Below, in pieces: positions 23,841-32,235 of a DNA stretch of 45,877 nt. Positions within the stretch are counted from its first letter, which is position 1. The number at the start of each line of letters is the position of its first letter. Origin of the DNA: Rugosibacter sp. (GTDB lineage Bacteria; Pseudomonadota; Gammaproteobacteria; Burkholderiales; Rhodocyclaceae); assembly GCA_004322535.1 (NCBI GenBank), contig SCUZ01000066.1, forward strand, positions 1 to 45,877. Direction: 5' to 3'. The notes beneath the pieces were generated by a model. The model had not been told where the DNA came from. It searched no databases and saw only the letters and a program-made list of their open reading frames with translations. The position numbers and the translations under genes are program-made.

Positions 23841-24494
23841 TTATTCGATCTGTATGCCCTCGTGGGCTATCGCGCGCTGTACTGCAGGTCGTGCACGTAC
23901 GGCATCCATGATGCGCGTGTAGTGCGGGTAATCCGTGCGCATGGGCAGGCCAATACGATTCCCCCAGCGGAAGAACACCAGCAGATAAGCGTCGACCATT
24001 GAGTAGTGCTCGCCTAGTGCCCAGGTGCGGCCATGAAGACGCGATTCAATATCGGCAAATCCGATCCGTACATTTTCTGTACCCCGGGTTTTTACCGCCT
24101 CTGCCGCAGCCGGATCGCTAATGAATCGATCCGGACGCAACACTGTGCGCACGCCACCGGCATGCATCGAGGAGCCGAGCCAGCTCATCCATTCCACCAT
24201 GCGTACAAAAGGTAGTGTGTCGTCCAGTGGCAAGAGACCAGCGGCCGGATAGGTTTGTGCAAGGTAAATCAGGATGGCCGATAGTTCAGTGAGTACTTGC
24301 TCCCTCCCTCCCTCGCGAATGACTAATGCGGGAACTCTGCCGCGCGGGTTGATCGCCAGATACTCGGCCGTTTGATTTTGTCCTTCGGCGATGACGACTC
24401 GAATGGGTTCGCAAGCCACGCCAAGCTCTTCAAATGCAATATGGGCGGCAAGCGAGCAGGCCCCGGGGGAATAGTAAAGACGATATTGCGGCAC
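23841..24494 (-). CDS. Glutathione S-transferase family protein
   Basis: A glutathione transferase-type protein: an N-terminal thioredoxin-like domain (YRLYYSPGACSLAAHIAFEELG) with Cys13 at the place used by bacterial beta-class enzymes, and a C-terminal helical domain (WALGEHYSMVDAYLLVFFRWG). The substrate is unknown. It has 217 residues if the GTG at 24494 is used. That codon has AAGGAGA just upstream, while the ATG at 24521 would place the ribosome site inside the gene. A TATAAT lies 101 bases upstream. It converges with secF. Confidence 0.92.
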   Translation of the reverse strand: MPQYRLYYSPGACSLAAHIAFEELGVACEPIRVVIAEGQNQTAEYLAINPRGRVPALVIREGGREQVLTELSAILIYLAQTYPAAGLLPLDDTLPFVRMVEWMSWLGSSMHAGGVRTVLRPDRFISDPAAAEAVKTRGTENVRIGFADIESRLHGRTWALGEHYSMVDAYLLVFFRWGNRIGLPMRTDYPHYTRIMDAVRARPAVQRAIAHEGIQIE

Positions 24495-24594
24495 GACATT
24501 CTCCTTTAAGCAAAATGGCACTTCAGGTGCGGGTTAAAGAGCAAAAGCCCAACTAAGTATCTGCGTTGAAAAAGCCGCTATCAAGCGCAGGACA

Positions 24595-24600
24595 ATTATA
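24595..24600 (-). promoter_or_regulatory. Possible -10 box for gst
   Basis: The minus strand reads a perfect TATAAT here, ~95 bases upstream of the gst start. A TTGCCA lies upstream at a 20-base spacing, longer than usual, so the -35 is uncertain. Confidence 0.4.
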
Positions 24601-24653
24601 GGGTCACTGAAAGGAAGCGATGGCAAAGCATCCACAGGATATTCGGCGAGTTT

Positions 24654-24983
24654 TTATTCAGGATGTGTGGCGAAAACGTGTTTTATGCGCAATGTGCCGA
24701 GTGTGCCTGCAGCGATTGCCAGCAGGCGATCAATATTGGGATGTTTGCCGGGGTTGAGACGAGCATCTTCCGCGTGTTCTGCGTACAACTCGAGGCCTTT
24801 ATTGGCGGCATCCGGGGTAATGGCGCCATAGATCTGGCCGAGATGGTTATAGACTGCGACAGAGCCTGCCTGGCCTGGTTTGTTTGCAATTTCAGCGATC
24901 ATCTGCGCTTGTGCGTCGAGTAGGACAAGGGATGCCAGATGCGAAATTTTCGGGAGCTGCTTTAACTGGTCTGCAAATGTCAT
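24654..24983 (-). CDS. DUF2322 family protein
   Basis: A 109-residue soluble protein without a signal or membrane segment. It matches what I recall of DUF2322, a small betaproteobacterial family, with the conserved GLELYAEHAEDARLNPGKHPNIDRL stretch. The function is unknown. It starts one base after the purB stop and is surely co-transcribed with it. A tie to purine metabolism is only guilt by association. Confidence 0.8.
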   Translation of the reverse strand: MTFADQLKQLPKISHLASLVLLDAQAQMIAEIANKPGQAGSVAVYNHLGQIYGAITPDAANKGLELYAEHAEDARLNPGKHPNIDRLLAIAAGTLGTLRIKHVFATHPE

Positions 24984-24984
24984 G

Positions 24985-26391
<1,407 letters not shown>

Positions 26392-26463
26392 TCAAGTCAG
26401 CGGGCGAGGCCAGCATGATATGGGGGGCGATTTTAACATGTCGTCTTTGGCGAGCTGATAGGG

Positions 26464-26480
26464 GTTAATTGCGGATTAAC
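26464..26480. repeat. Inverted repeat next to the thrC stop codon
   Basis: GTTAAT (26464-26469), five bases, ATTAAC (26475-26480): a perfect 6-base dyad directly after the thrC stop and ~112 bases before the purB start. There is no T-run. It could be a protein-binding site or a weak mRNA 3' hairpin. Confidence 0.35.
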
Positions 26481-26481
26481 A

Positions 26482-27906
26482 TCAACAGCGTGCGGCAACA
26501 AAGGCTTTAACTGACTCGACATCTGCTGTCATGACAGTGACTTGCTGCGGCAGTGATTCGATACCTTCGAGCGAGAAAGGCCGCAAGGGTTCGCGATGGA
26601 GTGCCTCGCGTATGGTTTCGGCAAACTTTACCGCCTGCGCAGTTTCCAGCACGATGGTGGATAGACCCGAGATGCCATGCTCACGCCCCACTTTCACACC
26701 ATCCGCAGTATGCGGGTCTATCATCAACTGATGGCGTTGCCAGACATCACGAATCGTTGCCAGCCGATCGGCATGCGAGCTGCTGCCAGAGACAAAGCCA
26801 AATTCAGGCAGATGCGCCATGAACGGGGTTGCGTTGAGATCAAAGGCACCACCTGCATCGACCGATTGCCATAATTCACGTACAACTGCCGCATCACGAC
26901 CTACCAGATCAAACACAAAACGCTCGAAATTCGAGGCCTTGGAAATATCCATTGAAGGACTGGATGTCACGTGCGTCTCGGAAGAGGTGCGTGGCCGATA
27001 AATGCCGCTGCGAAAAAATTCGTCGAGCACATTGTTTTCATTGGTGGCCAAGATGAGCCGCGCAATCGGCAGTCCCATCATGCGTGCCACATGACCGGCG
27101 CAGATGTTGCCAAAATTTCCCGACGGCACGCTGAATACGACTTTTTCATCATTCGATTGCGTCGCCGCAAAATAACCTTTGAAGTAATACACAATCTGCG
27201 CCGCGACGCGCGCCCAGTTGATTGAGTTGACTGCGCCGATTTTGTAGCGTGTCTTGAATTCAGCATCATTGGAGACAGCTTTGACGATATCTTGTGCATC
27301 GTCAAACATGCCTTCCACAGCAATATTGAAAATATTCGGTTCATTGAGCGAATACATCTGCGCGCGCTGAAAGGTACTCATTTTTCCACTCGGCGAGAGC
27401 ATAAAGACGCGTACATTGTGCTTGCCGAGCATGGCATATTCAGCTGCTGAGCCCGTATCTCCAGATGTTGCGCCAAGAATGTTGATTGTTTCACCGCGTT
27501 TATCCAGAACATGCTCAAACAGATTGCCAAGGAGTTGCATGGCCATATCCTTAAAGGCAAGTGTTGGCCCGTTGGACAGCTCCAGTAAATGAAAGTCTGG
27601 CGTCAGTGAAGTGAGTGGAACGATGTCTTCCGCGTTACGCCCTAAGCGGCAATAACCATAGGTTTCTGCAGTGTAGGTTTTCTTGCAGATGGCACGTAAA
27701 TCCGCTGCCGGAATGTCGTCGATAAACAGACTGATAATACGGAAGGCAAGTTCGGCATAATCGAGCGAGCGCCAGTCATTGAGCTGGTCGGCGACTTGCG
27801 GATAGTACTCTGGCAAATACAGCCCGCCATCGGGTGCCAATCCGCCCAGCAGAATGTCGGAAAAAGACTGGTTGGCAGATACGCCACGTGTCGAGATGTA
27901 TTTCAT
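26482..27906 (-). CDS. thrC: Threonine synthase
   Basis: ThrC is a PLP enzyme that turns O-phosphohomoserine into threonine. The PLP lysine is Lys119 in GPTLAFKDMAMQ. The start YISTRGVSANQSFSDILLGGLAPDGGLYLPE and SGDTGSAAEYAM, SVPSGNFGNICAGH are typical of the long form. Length is 474 residues. Unlike the usual hom-thrC pair, it is parted from hom by a dioxygenase gene. A terminator-like hairpin ends only 25 bases before its ATG, so its own transcription source is unclear. No good Shine-Dalgarno is visible. Confidence 0.97.
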   Translation of the reverse strand: MKYISTRGVSANQSFSDILLGGLAPDGGLYLPEYYPQVADQLNDWRSLDYAELAFRIISLFIDDIPAADLRAICKKTYTAETYGYCRLGRNAEDIVPLTSLTPDFHLLELSNGPTLAFKDMAMQLLGNLFEHVLDKRGETINILGATSGDTGSAAEYAMLGKHNVRVFMLSPSGKMSTFQRAQMYSLNEPNIFNIAVEGMFDDAQDIVKAVSNDAEFKTRYKIGAVNSINWARVAAQIVYYFKGYFAATQSNDEKVVFSVPSGNFGNICAGHVARMMGLPIARLILATNENNVLDEFFRSGIYRPRTSSETHVTSSPSMDISKASNFERFVFDLVGRDAAVVRELWQSVDAGGAFDLNATPFMAHLPEFGFVSGSSSHADRLATIRDVWQRHQLMIDPHTADGVKVGREHGISGLSTIVLETAQAVKFAETIREALHREPLRPFSLEGIESLPQQVTVMTADVESVKAFVAARC

Positions 27907-27931
27907 GATGGTTAGCTGATGGCAAGAAGAT

Positions 27932-27958
27932 AAAAAAGCCGGTGTTACCCGGCCTTTT
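27932..27958 (-). terminator. Terminator-like hairpin between the dioxygenase gene and thrC
   Basis: On the minus strand AAAAGGCCGG (27958-27949) pairs with CCGGCTTTTT (27942-27933), with one G-T pair, a six-base loop and a run of six T. It has the form of a rho-independent terminator for the dioxygenase gene, but lies just upstream of thrC, so it could also act as an attenuator in the thrC leader. Confidence 0.75.
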
Positions 27959-27991
27959 AGTTTTATTGCGAATAACGTTTATTTTACACGC

Positions 27992-28924
27992 TCATTTTTT
28001 CAGAAAGTTGGTCCAGTCATAGCGCAATCTGAGATCCAGTCCATAGCCAGGTGCATCATTGTCGTGGCCCCACATGTCGTACTCATAGTACTCCGACTGA
28101 TGGGACGCTGTACGGCCAACGCCACCGTACTCAAATAGCCAACCGGAAGGATTCACTGAATAGAAAGTGAACATCTGATCGTTGGCATGCTTGCCCAGCT
28201 TAACGGCTACTGGAATATTCAGGTCACGGACAATATCGTGAGTCTGGCCAATATCGTCGATATTGTCGACTTCCAGCATCAGATGGTTAATGCGTTTTGC
28301 TGCGGGACCGCCCAGGAAAGCGACGGAGTGATCCCGATCATTGCAATGCAGAAAAATGGGTTTGGCCGTAATGCCGATTTGCGGGATTTGCAGATGATAC
28401 TCAACCGAACCGCGCATGCCCAGAACATCTGTGTAAAAACGATAAGCTTTCTGGGTGTCAGTTTGACGAATGATAATATGTCCCAAACCTTGTTGTTTGG
28501 TCAAGAAGCGACCATGCATACCGCGGCCTGGATGGAATGGTTTGTGAAAATCGATGCGGGGGCCATGATAAATTTCTGTTGGGTTGTCACCCGGATCAAG
28601 AAACTTCAACAGATCGAGCACGCTACGCTCGGCACATTCGGCTTCCGTGCCGCGTTGGAATTTGACGCCGGCAGCCGTTAACTGGGCCATCATCTGATCA
28701 AATTCTTCTGGTCCGGCAACACGCCAGCCTGCGTAGTCCAGATCGTCTGTGCCACTGTTATGCACGGTAATGCGGTGATGCTGGTAGTCCATCCGAATGT
28801 AAAAACGATCTTCCTCACCTTCGTCAAAAACTTCCAGCCCCATGACTTTGCTGGCGTATTCACGCCAAGCGTCCATATTTGAAACGCCAAAGCCTAAATA
28901 ACCTAGTTCAGTTACCACTGCCAT
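27992..28924 (-). CDS. Extradiol ring-cleavage dioxygenase, BphC type
   Basis: A 310-residue type I extradiol dioxygenase with two vicinal-oxygen-chelate modules, related to 2,3-dihydroxybiphenyl 1,2-dioxygenase (BphC) and 1,2-dihydroxynaphthalene dioxygenase. Such enzymes open catechol-type rings beside the hydroxyls using Fe(II). By alignment to BphC the iron ligands are His149, His214 and Glu265, and the catalytic His193, His246 and Tyr255 are also kept, so it should be active. The substrate cannot be told from sequence. An excellent AGGAGG precedes the ATG. No other aromatic-degradation gene is in the window. It lies between hom and thrC. Confidence 0.9.
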   Translation of the reverse strand: MAVVTELGYLGFGVSNMDAWREYASKVMGLEVFDEGEEDRFYIRMDYQHHRITVHNSGTDDLDYAGWRVAGPEEFDQMMAQLTAAGVKFQRGTEAECAERSVLDLLKFLDPGDNPTEIYHGPRIDFHKPFHPGRGMHGRFLTKQQGLGHIIIRQTDTQKAYRFYTDVLGMRGSVEYHLQIPQIGITAKPIFLHCNDRDHSVAFLGGPAAKRINHLMLEVDNIDDIGQTHDIVRDLNIPVAVKLGKHANDQMFTFYSVNPSGWLFEYGGVGRTASHQSEYYEYDMWGHDNDAPGYGLDLRLRYDWTNFLKK

Positions 28925-29010
28925 TTTTATTCCTCCTGAAAATAAAATATCCGAGATTTTCTAGCCGCTCGGAGCCGTTAAAACATTCTGGATGCAGATA
29001 CAGAGGTGGG

Positions 29011-29038
29011 ATCATAGCGCTAAATTCCAGTGTGTGAC
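29011..29038 (-). promoter_or_regulatory. Possible promoter of the dioxygenase gene
   Basis: The minus strand reads TATGAT (29016-29011) as a -10 and a poor -35, GTCACA (29038-29033), 16 bases apart. It would give a leader of ~80 bases. Judged by eye only. Confidence 0.25.
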
Positions 29039-29055
29039 CTATTCAAACCGCTGAT

Positions 29056-29084
29056 TCGCTTCATTGATGCCGTCAATGAAGCGA
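29056..29084. repeat. Perfect 12-bp hairpin between hom and the dioxygenase gene
   Basis: TCGCTTCATTGA (29056-29067) / TCAATGAAGCGA (29073-29084), five-base loop. Neither strand has a T-run after it, so it is not a classic terminator. It lies ~40 bases past the hom stop and just upstream of the possible dioxygenase promoter, and may be an operator or an RNA-stabilising stem. Confidence 0.6.
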
Positions 29085-29122
29085 TATGCAACCCACTATC
29101 TAACTACTTGCTCAATACTTAC

Positions 29123-30433
29123 TCAACCCAGCGCTTCCATGCGCAGGCGTATCACTTTTTTCTTTATTACAGGCAATGCCTCGATTTTCGCGATAGCGGC
29201 ATCGATGTTTTTCTCGACTGTCACATGCGTGAGGATAATGATATCCGTTTGCGATTCGCCCTCATTGGGTTCGCGCTGGATCATGGCGTCAATCGAGATG
29301 GTTTGGTCAGCCAGAATCCGCGTGATGTCCGCCAGCGCGCCAGATTTGTCTTCCACACGCAGGCGCAGGTAGTAGCTGGTTTCAATTTCAGATAGCGGTA
29401 ACACCAAGGTGTCCTGGACGGCACCCGGTTGAAATGCGAGATGAGGCACGCGGTGTTCCGGGTCGGCGGTATGCATGCGGGTGACATCCACAAGATCAGC
29501 AATGACCGCTGAAGCGGTGGGTTCTGCGCCTGCGCCACGGCCGTAATACAAGGTGGCACCGACGGCATCGCCTTGCACCAAGATGGCATTCATGACGCCT
29601 TCGACGTTGGCAATGAGTCGTTTGGCGGGGATGAGCGTCGGATGCACGCGCAACTCCACCCCATTGGGGCGACGACGGGTCAGGCCCAGTAGTTTGATGC
29701 GGTAGCCTAGCTGCTCGGCATAGCGAATATCGTCTGCTTCCAGCTGGCTGATGCCTTCGATATGCGCGCGGTCAAACTGCATGGGAATACCAAAGGCCAG
29801 CGCAGAGAGGATGGTGATTTTGTGTGCTGCGTCGATGCCCTCGACATCAAACGTGGGGTCCGCTTCGGCATAACCCAGGCGCTTGGCGTCTTCCAGCGCC
29901 TCGGCAAACGAGAGTCCCTTGTCGCGCATTTCAGAGAGAATGAAGTTTGTGGTGCCATTGATGATGCCGGCAATCCACTCGATACGATTAGCCGTTAATC
30001 CCTCGCGCACCGCCTTGACTATAGGGATACCACCGGCAACTGCCGCTTCAAAGGCGACAATCACGCCACGAGCTTGGGCTGCAGCGAATATCTCATCGCC
30101 ATGCACGGCCAGCAACGCTTTGTTAGCAGTGACCACATGCTTGCCGTTGGCAATGGCAAGCATGATCAGATCTTTCGCTACACCGTAGCCGCCAATGAGT
30201 TCGACGACGATATCGATTTCTGGATTGGAGACTACCGCAAAGGCATCATCGGTGACCGCCACTTTACCGCCGGTTACTTGCTTGGCTAGAGTAGTATTTT
30301 TATCCGCTACTTGCGTGATGCGAATCGGCCGCCCGGCGCGGCGGGTAATTTCTGCCTCGTTGCGCGTCAGTACGGTAAATGTGCCGCCACCGACGGTGCC
30401 GGTGCCGAGCAGGCCGACATTCATCGGCTGCAT
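29123..30433 (-). CDS. hom: Homoserine dehydrogenase
   Basis: Hom reduces aspartate semialdehyde to homoserine, the branch to threonine and methionine. The nucleotide-binding GTGTVGGGTF opens the protein. The catalytic region contains GIINGTTNFILSEM and AEADPTFDVEGIDAAHK, and a C-terminal ACT domain (about the last 85 residues, YYLRLRVEDKSGALADITRIL) suggests feedback control by threonine. The ATG at 30433 gives 436 residues and the usual family start. An ATG at 30466 would add 11 residues and overlap alaA. Neither has a clear ribosome site. Confidence 0.96.
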   Translation of the reverse strand: MQPMNVGLLGTGTVGGGTFTVLTRNEAEITRRAGRPIRITQVADKNTTLAKQVTGGKVAVTDDAFAVVSNPEIDIVVELIGGYGVAKDLIMLAIANGKHVVTANKALLAVHGDEIFAAAQARGVIVAFEAAVAGGIPIVKAVREGLTANRIEWIAGIINGTTNFILSEMRDKGLSFAEALEDAKRLGYAEADPTFDVEGIDAAHKITILSALAFGIPMQFDRAHIEGISQLEADDIRYAEQLGYRIKLLGLTRRRPNGVELRVHPTLIPAKRLIANVEGVMNAILVQGDAVGATLYYGRGAGAEPTASAVIADLVDVTRMHTADPEHRVPHLAFQPGAVQDTLVLPLSEIETSYYLRLRVEDKSGALADITRILADQTISIDAMIQREPNEGESQTDIIILTHVTVEKNIDAAIAKIEALPVIKKKVIRLRMEALG

Positions 30434-30455
30434 GATTTCTTTTACTTTATTCGAG

Positions 30456-31682
30456 TTATTTGCCATGACGGGTACGATAAGAATCCAAGAAACGTGCGAT
30501 GCGGCCTATGGCATCGCGGAGATCATCTTCATGCGGTAAAAAGACGAGACGAAAGTGGTCAGAATGCGGCCAGTTAAAACCGCTACCCTGCACAAGTAAT
30601 ACTTTTTCAGCCACCAGGAGTTCAGAGATGAACTCCTGGTCATCCGTAATCGGATAAATTTTTGGGTCCAGACGCGGGAACATATACAGCGAGGCTTGCG
30701 GCTTGACACAGGTGACACCTGGAATGGCAGTAATCAGCTCATAAGCGATGTCGCGCTGACGACGCATGCGTCCCCCGGGAGCCACCAGATCATCAATGCT
30801 TTGATAGCCACCCAATGCCGTTTGGATTCCCCATTGGCCCGGCGCGTTGGCGCACAGGCGCATTGAAGACAGCATATCAAGTCCCACGATGTAATCCTGT
30901 GCCGCTTTTTTATCGCCCGACACGATCATCCAGCCCGCACGATAGCCGCAGGCGCGGTAGTTTTTGGACAGGCTGTTAAAAGTGACGGTGAGCACATCTT
31001 CCGATAATGCCGCGATAGAGGTATGCGTTGCATCCTCATAGAGCACACGGTCATAGACTTCATCCGCGTAGATGATCAGATCGTGTGTGCGCGCGATTTC
31101 AACGATCTCTTTGAGTAGATCGTCGGGATACAGCGCGCCCGTCGGGTTGTTCGGGTTGATGACCACAATGGCACGCGTACTGGATGTGATTTTTGCGCGA
31201 ATATCATCCAGATCCGGCAGCCAGCCAGTGCCCTCGTCACACAGATAATGCCGTGGCGTGCCGCCCGAAAGACTCACGGCGGCCGTCCACAACGGGTAAT
31301 CAGGAGCGGGCACGAGGACCTCGTCGCCATTGTTGAGCAGGGCGTTCATGGCCATCACGATCAGTTCGGAAGCACCATTGCCGATGTAGATATCTTCGAT
31401 GGTGACACCCTTGATGTGCTTTTGCTGGGTGTAATGCATCACTGCCTTGCGCGCCGAGAAAATGCCTTTGGAATCGGTATAACCGGCCGCATTGGGCAGG
31501 TTGAGTATCATGTCCTGCTGGATTTCCTCGGGTGCGTCAAAGCCGAACGAGGCCAGATTGCCGATGTTGAGCTTGATGATCTTGTGGCCTTCTTCTTCCA
31601 TCTGCTTTGCGCGCTCGAGTACAGGCCCGCGAATGTCGTAGCAGACGTTGTTGAGCTTGGCGGATTTTGTTACAGGCTGCAT
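30456..31682 (-). CDS. alaA: Glutamate-pyruvate aminotransferase AlaA
   Basis: AlaA makes alanine from pyruvate with glutamate as amino donor. It is close to E. coli AlaA (YfbQ) along its length: KLNNVCYDIRGPVLERAK near the start, INPNNPTGALY, the PLP-lysine motif FNSLSKNYRACGYRAGW and NAPGQWGIQTALGGYQS. It has 408 residues from the ATG at 31682, with AAAGGA nine bases or so upstream. A TTG start seven codons earlier is less likely. It heads the alaA-hom-(dioxygenase)-thrC cluster. Confidence 0.95.
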   Translation of the reverse strand: MQPVTKSAKLNNVCYDIRGPVLERAKQMEEEGHKIIKLNIGNLASFGFDAPEEIQQDMILNLPNAAGYTDSKGIFSARKAVMHYTQQKHIKGVTIEDIYIGNGASELIVMAMNALLNNGDEVLVPAPDYPLWTAAVSLSGGTPRHYLCDEGTGWLPDLDDIRAKITSSTRAIVVINPNNPTGALYPDDLLKEIVEIARTHDLIIYADEVYDRVLYEDATHTSIAALSEDVLTVTFNSLSKNYRACGYRAGWMIVSGDKKAAQDYIVGLDMLSSMRLCANAPGQWGIQTALGGYQSIDDLVAPGGRMRRQRDIAYELITAIPGVTCVKPQASLYMFPRLDPKIYPITDDQEFISELLVAEKVLLVQGSGFNWPHSDHFRLVFLPHEDDLRDAIGRIARFLDSYRTRHGK

Positions 31683-31739
31683 GCGCAACCGTCCTTTCTG
31701 CAAGAGGCTACCGACTAAGCCGGCAACAGGAAATGTATA

Positions 31740-31769
31740 ATTTTACCCAAAGCGGTTACTGTGCCGCAA
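31740..31769 (-). promoter_or_regulatory. Possible sigma-70 promoter of alaA
   Basis: On the minus strand a -35-like TTGCGG (31769-31764) and a -10-like TAAAAT (31745-31740) stand 18 bases apart in the 175-base gap between the divergent alaA and Mth938-like genes. The spacing is acceptable and each box differs slightly from consensus. Confidence 0.4.
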
Positions 31770-31857
31770 ATTAAGATTTGCGCACCCTTATCGCTTTATT
31801 CAAGTGCGCCCATTATGACGGATGCTAACGCTGATTTAACCTGACTGTCTTTGCCTG

Positions 31858-32235
31858 ATGAAACTCCAATCCGCTGCACCGACTAGTTTGCTGGCCATTA
31901 CCGCCTACGATGCAACGGGTATTTCTGTTGGGGCGCGCAAGTTATCGCGCAGTTTCATTCTCACTCCGCAACGCCTGATTGAAGACTGGTCGCCTGTTTC
32001 GCTGGATGCCCTGTGTGCAGAGGATCTGGATATTCTGGCGGGGTTGAATCACTCGATTGTGCTCTTGGGCACCGGGCTGCGCCAGCGATTTCCCGCTCCC
32101 GCTCTGTTGCGGCCGTTGATTGAGCGCCACATCGGTGTTGAAGTAATGGATAGTTTTGCCGCCTGCCGCACCTATAACATCCTGATGGCCGAAGGCCGTG
32201 AGGTTGCTGCGGCCATCATTGTGGAAGCTGCATGA
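31858..32235 (+). CDS. Mth938-like (DUF498/NDUFAF3 fold) protein
   Basis: A 125-residue protein that I assign to the Mth938-like family (DUF498), with the family's pattern: a central NHSIVLLGTGLRQRFPAP stretch and a C-terminal DSFAACRTYNILMAEGREVAAAII. The bacterial function is unknown to me. The eukaryotic relative NDUFAF3 helps assemble complex I. Its stop overlaps the arnT start by ATGA, so it opens the lipid A modification operon, although no role there is established. Confidence 0.85.
   Translation: MKLQSAAPTSLLAITAYDATGISVGARKLSRSFILTPQRLIEDWSPVSLDALCAEDLDILAGLNHSIVLLGTGLRQRFPAPALLRPLIERHIGVEVMDSFAACRTYNILMAEGREVAAAIIVEAA

Noticed and set aside
27227-27246. A reversed near-match to the motif core in thrC
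   Set aside because: Two mismatches within the core and none of the right half. It encodes the normal KIGAVNS of threonine synthase.
28103-28127. A stretch in the dioxygenase gene (minus strand, GGCGTTGG...) with a KVGVGDTA-like peptide (YGGVGRTA)
   Set aside because: Only about 15 of 25 motif positions match, and the residues follow the conserved iron-ligand segment of the family.
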